From the NCBI GenBank assembly GCA_000431235.1, contig HF988733.1, positions 42,358 through 106,357 of the forward strand: a stretch of 64,000 bases of DNA, read 5' to 3'. The stretch comes from Coprobacillus sp. CAG:698. Its GTDB lineage: Bacteria; Bacillota_I; Bacilli_A; ML615J-28; CAG-698. A model generated the notes under the pieces. The model saw only the letters and a program-made list of their open reading frames with translations. It was not told where the DNA came from and made no database searches. Shown piece by piece: positions 34,497 through 44,057 of the stretch (positions are counted from its first letter, which is position 1; each line of letters starts with the position of its first letter). Position numbers and translations under genes: made by a program.

Positions 34497-36155
34497 ATGA
34501 ATATTATTGGTAAAATGGATTTAGATGGTAAAACATTTAAACAAATGCTAGTATATGGAGCAGCATCACTTAGAAAAAATATAGAGATAGTTAACAATTT
34601 AAATGTGTTTCCTGTACCTGATGGTGATACAGGAACTAATATGAAGATGACATTTGATTCGGGATTAAGCACTCTTACTTGGGACAAAGATGAGGGCATT
34701 GGAAGTGTTTCAGAAAAATTTGCTCAAGGAATGCTTCTAGGAGCCAGAGGTAATTCTGGAGTTATTTTATCACAAATATTTAAAGGTATATCTAATGGTT
34801 TGATTGGAAAAGAAACTGTTAATGCAATGGAACTTGGACAAGCTTTTTCTGAGGGTGTTAAACAAAGTTATATGGCTGTTAGAAAACCTGTAGAGGGAAC
34901 TATTCTTACAGTTTTCCGTGAAGCAACAGAAAAAGCTAACGATAATACAAATATAAAAACATCTATAGATGATTATTTTAATACTTTCTTGAATGAAGGT
35001 GAAAAATCTTTAAAAAAGACACCTGAATTATTACCTATATTAAAAGAAGCCGGTGTTATCGATAGTGGTGGTGCAGGTTTAATATACATAATTAAGGGTA
35101 TGATTGGTGATTCAACTGATGAGAATATTACGTATTCAAATGAAGTAGAGGAAAAGAAGCCAACACAAATTAAAAGAATTGTTTTCAATGAAAAAGGCGA
35201 ATTAGATTATGCTTATTGTACGGAGTTTTTATTGCAATTACAGCCTAAAAAAGTTAACATTGAAACTTTTGATATTCAAGAAATAATATCAAAACTTGAA
35301 GAGATGAATGGTGATTCTATTGTTACCATCAAAGATGGTGATATAGTTAAAGTCCATGTTCACACAAAACATCCTGGTGCAGTTTTTGAACTTGCTCAAG
35401 AATATGGTGAATTTATATCTGTAAAAGTCGAAAATATGGCAATACAACATAATGAAACCACTATTGAAAATAATTATAAAGTTAGCAAACACAAAGATGT
35501 GGCTATAATAACAGTTGCTAAAGACGCTGGTTTTGCAAATCTATTTAAAGAAATGGGAGCTGATTACATAGTTGATGGTGGTCAAAGTATGAATCCGTCT
35601 TCTAATGATTTCTTAAAAGCATTTGATAGCGTTAATGCTGATAATATTATTGTTTTACCAAACAATAGTAATATCATTTTAGCTTGTAATCAGGCAAAAG
35701 AACTTTATAAAAAGTCAAATGTGTATATAGTTCCAACAAAAACATTAGGTGAAGGATATAGTGCATTAGCATTATATGATCCAAGTGAAACTTTGGAAAA
35801 TGCAATTTCAACTTTTGAAAGTCAAGAAGAATGTGTAACAACTATTGAAATAACAAAATCAGTAAGAGAAGCTGCACTAAATGGAATAGATATTCATAAA
35901 GATGATTATATAGCAATATCAGGAAAAGCAATGCTTTCATCAAGTAAAGATTATTTTGAAACTATAAAGGAATCACTTTCAAAAACTTTAGATAATCGTG
36001 AAAGAAGCATTATAACTGTGTTTATGGGTATTGATACAAAAGAAGAAGATGAGGAAAAAATAGCTAACTTTATCAATGAAAATTATCAAAATATAGAAGT
36101 TTATTTCTTATACACAAATCAAGATATTTATAATTTTATAATAGTTCTTGAGTAA
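34497..36155 (+). CDS. FakA-like fatty acid kinase (DhaL/DAK2 domain protein), copy 2
   Basis: 552 residues, colinear with the protein at 12516: NVFPVPDGDTGTNMKMTFDS, MLLGARGNSGVILSQ, YCTEFLL and VHVHTKHPG, DGGQSMNPSS. All active-site and zinc ligands of the family are kept, so both copies look functional. This one lacks the CPCGEEH insert. Lies in the two-component operon (26 bp after the kinase). A FakB partner is not in the window. Confidence 0.87.
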   Translation: MNIIGKMDLDGKTFKQMLVYGAASLRKNIEIVNNLNVFPVPDGDTGTNMKMTFDSGLSTLTWDKDEGIGSVSEKFAQGMLLGARGNSGVILSQIFKGISNGLIGKETVNAMELGQAFSEGVKQSYMAVRKPVEGTILTVFREATEKANDNTNIKTSIDDYFNTFLNEGEKSLKKTPELLPILKEAGVIDSGGAGLIYIIKGMIGDSTDENITYSNEVEEKKPTQIKRIVFNEKGELDYAYCTEFLLQLQPKKVNIETFDIQEIISKLEEMNGDSIVTIKDGDIVKVHVHTKHPGAVFELAQEYGEFISVKVENMAIQHNETTIENNYKVSKHKDVAIITVAKDAGFANLFKEMGADYIVDGGQSMNPSSNDFLKAFDSVNADNIIVLPNNSNIILACNQAKELYKKSNVYIVPTKTLGEGYSALALYDPSETLENAISTFESQEECVTTIEITKSVREAALNGIDIHKDDYIAISGKAMLSSSKDYFETIKESLSKTLDNRERSIITVFMGIDTKEEDEEKIANFINENYQNIEVYFLYTNQDIYNFIIVLE

Positions 36156-36161
36156 ATAGAG

Positions 36162-36190
36162 TATATCCTTTAAAAGGATATATTTTTTTA
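36162..36190 (+). terminator. Terminator after the second fakA-like gene
   Basis: TATATCCTTT / AAAGGATATA hairpin followed by T8. Confidence 0.88.
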
Positions 36191-36266
36191 TAAATATGCT
36201 ATATAGTTTATAGTAATGCATAATAAAACAAATCATAAAATTTTACCTATACGGAAAATAATGTAT

Positions 36267-36373
36267 TTGAATCCTTGATTAATCATATTATATAATTATT
36301 TATTATAAAAATACATAAAAATAATTAAAAATTATAAAATGTTATTGTAATTAATTGGTTATAGATGTATAAT
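36267..36373 (+). promoter_or_regulatory. Two tandem promoters of the CorC/HlyC gene
   Basis: TTGAAT (36267-36272), 18 bp, TATAAT (36291-36296); and TTGTAA (36345-36350), 17 bp, TATAAT (36368-36373). The 252-bp gap holds nothing else I can support. Confidence 0.6.
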
Positions 36374-36407
36374 ATTATTACATTTTTATAAAGGAGAAAA
36401 TATATAT

Positions 36408-37745
36408 ATGGAAAATGATGATGATGACGCCGACTCAAGTATTTTTGGAAAACTGATACTTGTTTTGGTATTAACTCTGATTAATGCGTTTTTTGCTATG
36501 TCAGAACTTGCAGTTATTGCTGCGAACAAATCTAAAATTAAAGGGCTCGCTGAAGATGGTAACAAAAAAGCTAAGCTCGTTCAAAAATTAAAAGATAACG
36601 AAACTAGGTTTCTTTCGACTATTCAAGTTGGAATAACACTTGCTGGCTTTTTCTCAAGTGCAACTGCAGCAGTAGGTTTATCTGATAAATTAGATGCTAT
36701 ATTAAAAACTTGGAATATGCCATATGCTAGTACAATTTCTGTTGTAATTATTACCATTATTTTGTCTTTATTTACACTTATTTTTGGTGAATTGTTTCCT
36801 AAAAGAATTGCATTAACAAATCCAGAAAAGGTTTCTTTAATTGTTGCTTATCCAATAACATTTATGAAGATTATTGCAACTCCGTTTTCAAAATTTCTAA
36901 CAGGAGTTTGTAATTTACTTGCTAAGATAACAGGACTTGATAAAAAAGGTAACAATAAAGTAACAACTGATGAAATAAAGTACATTGTTGAAAATGGTGT
37001 TTCTGACGGAACTTTAGATGTCGAAAAACAAAAAATGATAGAAAGTGTTTTGAAGTTTAATGATCTGACTGGTACAGATATTATGACTCCCAGAACAAAT
37101 ACATATATGATAGATATTGATGATAAATTGGAAGATCAATTGAATGAAATTATTGAAATGAAATATTCAAGAATCCCAGTTTTCAAAGATTCACGTGATA
37201 ATATTATAGGTATTCTAAATACAAAAGACTTATTTCAAGCAATTATAGAAAATGGTGAAGAAAAAGTTGATTTAAGAGAAATTCTTCGAAAACCATTCTT
37301 TGTTCAAGATAAAATAAAAATTGATACATTATTTGAAAAAATGAAAAAAGAAAAAGCTCAATTTGCAGTTCTTTTAGATGAATTCGGAGGTGTGTCAGGA
37401 ATTGCTACTATGGAAGATGTTGTAGAAGAGGTTGTTGGAAGCATATATGATGAATTTGATGATGAAATAACAATCAAAAAGATTTCTGATAAAGAATATA
37501 TAGTTGACGGTACAACACCAATTCAAGAAATAAATAGAGAAATAGGCTTAGAATTAGATGAAGAAAATCCTGATTATGACACAGTTGCTGGTTTATTAAT
37601 AACATCATTTGATAGATTTCCTAAGGTTAATGATACTTTAGATTTAGAAGATGCAACAATTACAGTTATTGAAATGCAAAAATTACAAATAAAATTTGTA
37701 AAAATTGTAGTTAAAGAAAAATCTCAGGATGAAGAAGATGAATAA
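36408..37745 (+). CDS. CorC/HlyC-type membrane protein with CNNM and CBS domains
   Basis: 445 residues. N-terminal CNNM (DUF21) membrane domain with about four helices (NAFFAMSELAVIAANKSKI; FGELFPKRIAL), a CBS pair (about 215-330; TDIMTPRTNTYMIDID), and a C-terminal CorC_HlyC domain (about 350-435). Relatives such as MpfA export magnesium. The protein starts with an acidic MENDDDDADSS before the first helix. Own promoters and terminator, so a single-gene unit. Confidence 0.9.
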   Translation: MENDDDDADSSIFGKLILVLVLTLINAFFAMSELAVIAANKSKIKGLAEDGNKKAKLVQKLKDNETRFLSTIQVGITLAGFFSSATAAVGLSDKLDAILKTWNMPYASTISVVIITIILSLFTLIFGELFPKRIALTNPEKVSLIVAYPITFMKIIATPFSKFLTGVCNLLAKITGLDKKGNNKVTTDEIKYIVENGVSDGTLDVEKQKMIESVLKFNDLTGTDIMTPRTNTYMIDIDDKLEDQLNEIIEMKYSRIPVFKDSRDNIIGILNTKDLFQAIIENGEEKVDLREILRKPFFVQDKIKIDTLFEKMKKEKAQFAVLLDEFGGVSGIATMEDVVEEVVGSIYDEFDDEITIKKISDKEYIVDGTTPIQEINREIGLELDEENPDYDTVAGLLITSFDRFPKVNDTLDLEDATITVIEMQKLQIKFVKIVVKEKSQDEEDE

Positions 37746-37751
37746 TAATAC

Positions 37752-37783
37752 AGAATACACTAAATAATGTGTATTCTTTTTAT
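37752..37783 (+). terminator. Terminator after the CorC/HlyC gene
   Basis: AGAATACAC (37752-37760) pairs with GTGTATTCT (37769-37777), T-rich tail. Confidence 0.85.
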
Positions 37784-37850
37784 TTTATACAATTTTTCGA
37801 CAAATTTTTCTGTTTTTAAGTTGTATAATATTGCAAGAAAGGTGAGTAAT

Positions 37851-40370
37851 ATGGAGAATTTAAAAGATTTAATACAATGCGCATATGTAAAGTTTGATAA
37901 GGAATTTAATGTTATAGAAGCTAACAAAAAGTTTTGCCGTGATTTTGATAATATTAATAATATGAAACAGGTTTTTTCACCTAATATTGAAAAATTAGAA
38001 GATGATAAAACATATGTTTTTTCTAAGACAATCAATAACTATTTATATAATATCAATCTAATTAAGAAAAATAATTATTATTTATGTAGTCTTTGTCAAG
38101 ATCATTCATTTGGTGAATTTAAAGAACTCTATAATAAAATAGGTAGAAAAAATATATTTTATTTCACAATAGATAATAAAAAGAATACGTTATCAATAAA
38201 TGACTCGAAAACAGTTCATTTAAATGATACTTTTCTTAAGAGAATTATATATAAAGATGATTTACAACTTATTGATAAAAGGGAAAATATCGAAAATAAA
38301 GAATACATTGATATTAGGATTAAAAATATATTTAGAAGAAATCTTCAAATAAACGATAGTGAAAAATATGATTGGTATAGAATATATTATAACGATAATG
38401 AAGATTTTATAAGTGGATTGGCTATAAACATAAATTCGTTAAAAGAGATAGAATACAAGTATATCAAAATGAATAATGTTCTTAAGTATATAAGAAGTAA
38501 TAATGTTTTTACATATAAATTAAACTTTACAAGAAATGAATGTCATTTATTAAAATCAATACATAATTACAAATCACTTGATAAAGTAAATAAAGTTTCT
38601 GAACTATTTTGTGTCTTATGTGATAGAATTATTATGGGAGATGGTGCAGAAAAACTTGTATATGAAAACATAATAAATGAATTTAGATTGGGCAATATTG
38701 AGCATAAAATTATATGCAAATTAATGTTTAGTAAAAACAAATATATGTGGATAGAAATAAAAATTACAGTTGCTAAGAATCCAAAAACAAATGAATTAGA
38801 AGGTATCCTAATTGCTACTGATGTTAACAATGAAACAGAATTTAAACACACATTAAATAATGTAATAGAATCTAATTATGATTTTATTGCTTCAGTAAGT
38901 TTAGTTAGTCCTTACATCACCTTTTTTGATAAAGATAGTTTAAATCATAACATTTTATTAAGAAGATGTATGTATAACCAAATGGTAAAAGAATATTTGT
39001 TTGTTTATGTAGATAAGGAAAATAGAAATGATTATTTCAACGAAATAAACTATAATGCAATTGTAAAAAAACTAAAAAGCAAGAAAACGTATTTATTCAC
39101 AATGGCAACAAATATTAATGGTGAAGTAAAGTACAAAAGATGGAATTTCTACAAAAATAATATAACTAACGAAGTAGTTCTTTATTCTACAGATGTAACA
39201 AAAGTTGTTAGCGAAGAACTTGAAAAGCAAAAGGAGCTTCAACTTGCTCTTCAAAGAGCTAATGAGGCAACTGATGCTAAAAGAAAATTCTTGTCACAAA
39301 TAAGTCACGATATTAGAACACCAATGAACGGAATATTAGGCCTTATAAATATTTCATTACAAGATGACATCCCCCAAGAGGTAAGAAATAATCTAAAAAT
39401 TGCTTATAAATCTGGAGATTATTTGTTAGAATTAATTAATGATACACTAGATATGAACATGATTGAAGAAAATAAAGTTACTTTAAATGTTGAAGCATTT
39501 TCATTATATGAAAATTTAAACAATATTTTTTCTACATTCTTTGTAGAAATAAAAAGAAAGAAACTTAACTTTATTTATGACATTTCTCTTACAAAGGATT
39601 TGATTGTAAAAACTGATAGAAGTAAACTAACACAAATTCTAGTTAATATTTTGTCAAATGCCATAAAATATACTAATGAAAATGGTCAAGTAAAATTCAC
39701 AATAAAAACGATGAAAACCGGAAAAATTCTCAAAACAACCTTTATCATAGAAGATACTGGAATTGGTATGAGTGAAGACTTTTTGCCAAAGCTTTTCAAT
39801 AACTATGCTAGAGAAGAAAGGGGAAAAGTTGGTGGTACAGGAATAGGTATGTACATTGTGAAAAGTTTAGTAGATGCTATGAATGGTAAAATTGAAATTA
39901 ATAGTAAGATTAATTGTGGTACCAAAGTTACAGTTCATCTACCTTTGGAAATAGGTTCAAAAGAAGAAACTAAACTTGTACGAAATAATTTTGATTTCAA
40001 AGGCAAAAAAATTCTATTGGTTGATGATGATCCTATTAATATAAAAGTTGGAAGAAAGTTTCTTGAACGAAAGGAATTTATAGTTGATACTGCTGAATCG
40101 GGTTTCGAAGCAATTGAAAAAATAAAAAATTACAAAGATTATAATCTCGTATTAATGGATATTAGAATGCCTGAACTTAATGGCTATGATACAACAAAGC
40201 AAATACGTAGTATGGAAAGCGAATACTTTAAAAATGTTCCGATAATAGCAATGAGTGCTAATGCATTTGAAGAAGATATAGCTCTATCAAAAGAAAGTGG
40301 CATGAATGATCATATATCTAAACCAGTTAAGCCAGAAATTCTCTATGATGTTATATCAAAGTATATATAA
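37851..40370 (+). CDS. Soluble hybrid histidine kinase with C-terminal receiver
   Basis: 839 residues from the ATG at 37851, with AAAGGTGAG in front. No signal peptide or membrane helix. Residues 1-460 look like degenerate PAS-like sensor segments (WYRIYYNDNEDFISGLAINI; MWIEIKITVAKNPKTNELEG). A coiled coil leads to the histidine in SQISHDIRTPMNGI at about 486, then the ATPase domain (NAIKYTNENGQ, EDTGIGMS, GTGIGMYIV) and a receiver domain (about 718-839; LVDDDPINI, VLMDIRMPELNGYD, SKPVKP). The output partner is not adjacent. Cytoplasmic sensing is likely. Confidence 0.9.
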   Translation: MENLKDLIQCAYVKFDKEFNVIEANKKFCRDFDNINNMKQVFSPNIEKLEDDKTYVFSKTINNYLYNINLIKKNNYYLCSLCQDHSFGEFKELYNKIGRKNIFYFTIDNKKNTLSINDSKTVHLNDTFLKRIIYKDDLQLIDKRENIENKEYIDIRIKNIFRRNLQINDSEKYDWYRIYYNDNEDFISGLAININSLKEIEYKYIKMNNVLKYIRSNNVFTYKLNFTRNECHLLKSIHNYKSLDKVNKVSELFCVLCDRIIMGDGAEKLVYENIINEFRLGNIEHKIICKLMFSKNKYMWIEIKITVAKNPKTNELEGILIATDVNNETEFKHTLNNVIESNYDFIASVSLVSPYITFFDKDSLNHNILLRRCMYNQMVKEYLFVYVDKENRNDYFNEINYNAIVKKLKSKKTYLFTMATNINGEVKYKRWNFYKNNITNEVVLYSTDVTKVVSEELEKQKELQLALQRANEATDAKRKFLSQISHDIRTPMNGILGLINISLQDDIPQEVRNNLKIAYKSGDYLLELINDTLDMNMIEENKVTLNVEAFSLYENLNNIFSTFFVEIKRKKLNFIYDISLTKDLIVKTDRSKLTQILVNILSNAIKYTNENGQVKFTIKTMKTGKILKTTFIIEDTGIGMSEDFLPKLFNNYAREERGKVGGTGIGMYIVKSLVDAMNGKIEINSKINCGTKVTVHLPLEIGSKEETKLVRNNFDFKGKKILLVDDDPINIKVGRKFLERKEFIVDTAESGFEAIEKIKNYKDYNLVLMDIRMPELNGYDTTKQIRSMESEYFKNVPIIAMSANAFEEDIALSKESGMNDHISKPVKPEILYDVISKYI

Positions 40371-40391
40371 AATAAATGTGTTAAATAAGGT

Positions 40392-40420
40392 GTAGACGTA
40401 ATTTGTTTACTACTTTTTTT
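40392..40420 (+). terminator. Weak terminator after the hybrid kinase
   Basis: GTAGAC / GTTTAC short stem (one G-U), then TACT and T7. Confidence 0.5.
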
Positions 40421-40439
40421 TCTTATCTTGAAAAAATAC

Positions 40440-40468
40440 TAGAAATATTAACTAAACAATGTTATAAT
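40440..40468 (+). promoter_or_regulatory. Possible promoter of the TIR gene
   Basis: TAGAAA (40440-40445), 17 bp, TATAAT (40463-40468). Confidence 0.5.
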
Positions 40469-40497
40469 TATGTAAAGAAATATATTGGAGAATTACT

Positions 40498-42984
40498 ATG
40501 GAAGAAAATTATACAATGATATGTACAAGATGTGGATCACATCATGTAACTATAAAAGATGAAAATTACTGTGTTTGTCAAAACTGTGAAGCAATAATTG
40601 CTAGAAAAAAGGCAACAAATTTTAAAGAAGAATTTGAAAAATTGCAAAAAGAGGGTAAGAGCTTAGATATTTTAAATCTAAGAAAGCTAACAAAGAAAGC
40701 TTTAAAGGGTCACATTGATACATCAGTTGTAAAAACATGTTCTCAAGAAATATTAAAGTATCTACCAGATGATATTTTGGGAACTTTTTATCTTCTCTAT
40801 GTAAATAGAAAAAGTAATCCATTTGCATATGAATCATTTCTAGAACACTTAAATAATGAAGCTACAATAACAGAAATGGATGAAATTGTTGACATTATTG
40901 TAAGTAGTACTCAAAAAAGAGAAGAAGAAAAAATAAGAAAACTAACAAATCATTTTTATGGTGCAAAATATAATAAAGATATAGATAAAGCACTTATTAA
41001 AAGACAAGAAGAGATTGAACTATTTAGTGATATAAGACGAGATATATTTATATGTCATTCTTCTACAGACATAAATAAAGTTAATGAAATACTAAAGAAG
41101 TTAGAAGAAGATGGAAATACATGCTGGATATCATCACGTAATATTCCATGGGATAGTGATAATTACTGGCTAAATATTGAAAAAGCAATTAAGTCTTGTG
41201 ATATCTTCTTATGTATAAATAGTATAAATACAATGCAAAGTAATGACTGCAGGCGTGAAGTAGAAATAGCAAGAAATTTAAACAAGAAAAGAATTGAATA
41301 TAAGTTAGATGATGCAAAAGATATAACATTATTTAAAAAATTCTTTACAGGACAGTGGATAACAAATACTAACGACTTACTTGAAAAAGTGTATGATTTA
41401 AAGAACAAGGAAGATAAGTTATTAAATAAGATAAAAGACTTAATTGATAACAATAAACTAGATGAAGCTAAAGCAAGTTTAGAAGAACTTAATACTATTA
41501 CAAGTAATGAAAACACATTAACTATTTGTAAATCATTAATTAAAGCTATTAATTTAATTAATGAAAAAATGTATAATGAAGCCAAAGAAGTTTTGCTAGA
41601 TAGTGCTGATATAAATTATACTAAGTCTTTACTAAAACTATGCAATAAATATATAGATAATAAAAAGACAAACGAAAAAGATAATGATTCTAAAGAAAAT
41701 AAAGTGGAAAAGTTAGAAAAAAATGATAAAAAAACTAATCCATTATCAAGAATAAAAATATTAGTTAATATTAAAAAGAATTATAAATTAGCAGAAGAAG
41801 AAATTTTAACTGCTTTAGAAAAAGATTACGATAATTATGATTTGTGGTATTATTATTTAAAAGCAATAACAGAGAATTTTAAAACAAATATGCATAGTGA
41901 AATTTCTATAGCTTTTGAAAATTTATATAGACTTGCAAATGAAAATAACGAAAAAGAATTAAAAGAATTAGAAAATAAATTATATGCTGAAGACTTAGAT
42001 TCTATAAATGATAAAAAAACAGAAGATGAAGATGTAAAACATAATATAGAAGAAGAAAAAGCAAAAGAACTTGAAGAAAAAATTAGAAGAGAATTAGAGG
42101 AAAAAATCAAAAGAGAGTTTGAAGAGAAACAAAAAACTGAATTAGAGGAAAGAAGAAAACAAGAGTTAAAAGAAAAAAAGAAAAAAGATCAAGAAGAAAA
42201 GAAAAAATTAGAAATTCAAAAAAGAATTGATGAATTTGTTCCTGGTAATATTATTGAAATGGGGACATATCCACAGACAATAAAAGCACCAAAGATAAAA
42301 ATTAATGAAGAGAAAAAAGATGAAAATGGCTATTATACTGGTAGTGATGGTAAAAAATATGCTTTTGTAAAAACACCACGTAATTATTATCGTTTTTCAA
42401 ATGGTGAAGAAATTAAAGCTTTTAGATCGTACTATTTTAAAGTTGAACCAATAAAATGGAAAGTATTAGAAGTACAAGGTGATTTAGCTTTTCTATTTAG
42501 TGAATCTATACTTGATCATCATAATTTTGATTCATTGAGCAATGATTACGATAAGTCAAGTATAAGAAAATGGTTAAACAATGAATTTTTCTTAAAAGCA
42601 TTCAGTGAAGAAGAGAAACGTATTATTCAAACAACAAATGTAGATAATTCGTATACTTCAGTAAATGATATTTACAATCCTCACGTATGTAGTAATACAG
42701 AAGATAAAATATTCTTGTTAAGTGCTAAAGAAATTACTAATCAAGCGTATGGCTACTCGACTTCTATAAATGGTGATTATGCAAGAAGAAAGAAAAATAG
42801 TGATTATGCCAAGGCAAATTATGCATATGAGGATAAAGATAATGGCTATGGATGTTATTGGCTAAGATCAGCATGTTCATCTAATAAGGCTGCACGTATA
42901 TTTAGTTATGGAAATTATGAACACTTCTATGCTAGTAGTGATTGTATTGGAATTGCTCCTTGTATGTGGGTTAAATTTAAATAA
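40498..42984 (+). CDS. Zinc-ribbon / TIR / coiled-coil / DUF6273-like fusion protein
   Basis: 828 residues, no signal peptide or membrane helix. Order: zinc ribbon (about 9-30, CTRC and CQNC); helical segment; TIR domain (about 180-305) with DIFICHSSTD, NTCWISSRNIP, WLNIEKAIKSCDIFLCIN, and CRREVEIARNL, the bacterial TIR pattern; a helical repeat-like part (about 310-510); a very charged E/K/R helix (about 517-578); and a C-terminal DUF6273-like domain (about 580-828) with MGTYPQT, SSIRKWLNNEFF, EDKIFLLSAKE, YWLRSA and CIGIAPCMWVKF. TIR domains often cleave NAD or assemble signalling complexes; I cannot place the catalytic glutamate with confidence. The DUF6273-like domain has no known function. 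Downstream gene repeats that domain. Confidence 0.75.
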   Translation: MEENYTMICTRCGSHHVTIKDENYCVCQNCEAIIARKKATNFKEEFEKLQKEGKSLDILNLRKLTKKALKGHIDTSVVKTCSQEILKYLPDDILGTFYLLYVNRKSNPFAYESFLEHLNNEATITEMDEIVDIIVSSTQKREEEKIRKLTNHFYGAKYNKDIDKALIKRQEEIELFSDIRRDIFICHSSTDINKVNEILKKLEEDGNTCWISSRNIPWDSDNYWLNIEKAIKSCDIFLCINSINTMQSNDCRREVEIARNLNKKRIEYKLDDAKDITLFKKFFTGQWITNTNDLLEKVYDLKNKEDKLLNKIKDLIDNNKLDEAKASLEELNTITSNENTLTICKSLIKAINLINEKMYNEAKEVLLDSADINYTKSLLKLCNKYIDNKKTNEKDNDSKENKVEKLEKNDKKTNPLSRIKILVNIKKNYKLAEEEILTALEKDYDNYDLWYYYLKAITENFKTNMHSEISIAFENLYRLANENNEKELKELENKLYAEDLDSINDKKTEDEDVKHNIEEEKAKELEEKIRRELEEKIKREFEEKQKTELEERRKQELKEKKKKDQEEKKKLEIQKRIDEFVPGNIIEMGTYPQTIKAPKIKINEEKKDENGYYTGSDGKKYAFVKTPRNYYRFSNGEEIKAFRSYYFKVEPIKWKVLEVQGDLAFLFSESILDHHNFDSLSNDYDKSSIRKWLNNEFFLKAFSEEEKRIIQTTNVDNSYTSVNDIYNPHVCSNTEDKIFLLSAKEITNQAYGYSTSINGDYARRKKNSDYAKANYAYEDKDNGYGCYWLRSACSSNKAARIFSYGNYEHFYASSDCIGIAPCMWVKFK

Positions 42985-43009
42985 ACATTGATGTAAAGGA
43001 AAAAACAAA

Positions 43010-43786
43010 ATGAATAAAAATATTATAAAGAACTCGATTATAGAATTTGGTATGTATCCTCAAAGTTTAATGACTAAGGATGTAAAGATTGTGAGCACTT
43101 CACCCGATGAAAATGGCTATTATACAGGTAGTGATGGCGAAAAATATGTTTTACAGAAAGCAAGCCCATGTGATAATTGTATGACATTTTCTAATAATGA
43201 AAAAATTGAAAAAGATAAAGAATATTATTTTAAATTAGAGCCTATTAAATGGCAAGTACTAGATGTCAAAGATAATACAGCTTTACTTTTTAGTACATCC
43301 ATACTTAATGCAATTATGTATGATGAAAACTCTACTAAATATGAAGATTCTATGATTAGATCATGGCTAAATTATTATATGTTTTATGATGTTGCATTTA
43401 GTAAAGAACAAAAAAATTTAATAAAAGTATCTCTAATTGAAAATTTAGCTTTAACTGATGATGATTCTGAGGAATTAACTGAAAGTTATACTACTGAAGA
43501 CAAAGTATTTATATTGAGCTTAGATGAAATAATGAATACTGAATATGGCTTTTCTAACAATTTCTTTAGTGACGAAAAACGAAGTAGAAAAGTAACTGAT
43601 TATGCTAAAGCAAACAAAGCTGATGCCGATGATGATAATCAGTGTGGCGATTATTGGTTACGAACTCCAGATGAGTATGAAGAGTATAATATGAATTGCG
43701 TTACTTGCAGTGGTCATATAATATGTGATTATTATATTGATTATACTATTGGTGTTGTACCAGCTTTAAGAATAAAAATAAAATAA
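43010..43786 (+). CDS. Stand-alone DUF6273-like domain protein
   Basis: 258 residues, almost the bare domain seen at the C-terminus of the preceding protein. Shared landmarks: EFGMYPQSL, DENGYYTGSDGEKY (one residue different from the upstream DENGYYTGSDGKKY), LEPIKWQVLDV, SMIRSWLNYYMF, TEDKVFILSLDE, DYAKANKA, DYWLRTPDE, IGVVPALRIKI. No signal peptide. It starts 25 bp after the TIR gene with AAAGGAA and shares its transcript; a terminator follows. Probable duplication of the fused domain. Confidence 0.75.
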   Translation: MNKNIIKNSIIEFGMYPQSLMTKDVKIVSTSPDENGYYTGSDGEKYVLQKASPCDNCMTFSNNEKIEKDKEYYFKLEPIKWQVLDVKDNTALLFSTSILNAIMYDENSTKYEDSMIRSWLNYYMFYDVAFSKEQKNLIKVSLIENLALTDDDSEELTESYTTEDKVFILSLDEIMNTEYGFSNNFFSDEKRSRKVTDYAKANKADADDDNQCGDYWLRTPDEYEEYNMNCVTCSGHIICDYYIDYTIGVVPALRIKIK

Positions 43787-43793
43787 CATTTGC

Positions 43794-43830
43794 AGCAATA
43801 AACTTTTGTTTTTAGTTTATTGCTCTTTTT
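43794..43830 (+). terminator. Terminator after the TIR/DUF6273 operon
   Basis: Perfect 11-bp stem AGCAATAAACT (43794-43804) / AGTTTATTGCT (43814-43824), then CTTTTTC. Confidence 0.9.
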
Positions 43831-44002
43831 CAAAAGTTATAAACTTTTATTTTGAAATTATATATCAATCTTTGCAACTTCAAGTTAGAATACATAAACT
43901 TAATTATATGATAATCAAAGAATTTTATTGAATCTAAAAAAGTTGTTTCTTTTTAAATAAAGGAATTAACTCTTTTTATTTGATTTCGATTTACTTATTC
44001 CC

Positions 44003-44031
44003 TTGATTAATGATAATAAGTATGCTAAAAT
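44003..44031 (+). promoter_or_regulatory. Promoter of the heterodimeric ABC exporter operon
   Basis: TTGATT (44003-44008), 17 bp, TAAAAT (44026-44031) with an extended TGC. The rest of the 270-bp gap has only a small AAAAGTT/AACTTTT hairpin after the terminator. Confidence 0.65.
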
Positions 44032-44057
44032 ATATAGACTATATTAAGAGGTTTTAT

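Noticed and set aside
37767..37850. Extended start of the hybrid kinase with a hydrophobic segment
   Set aside because: It overlaps the preceding terminator; AAAGGTGAG supports the start at 37851.
41037..41420. Assigning NADase activity to the TIR domain
   Set aside because: The glutamate of the WLNIEKAIKS helix is not clearly in register with the catalytic glutamate of known TIR NADases, so only the fold is claimed.
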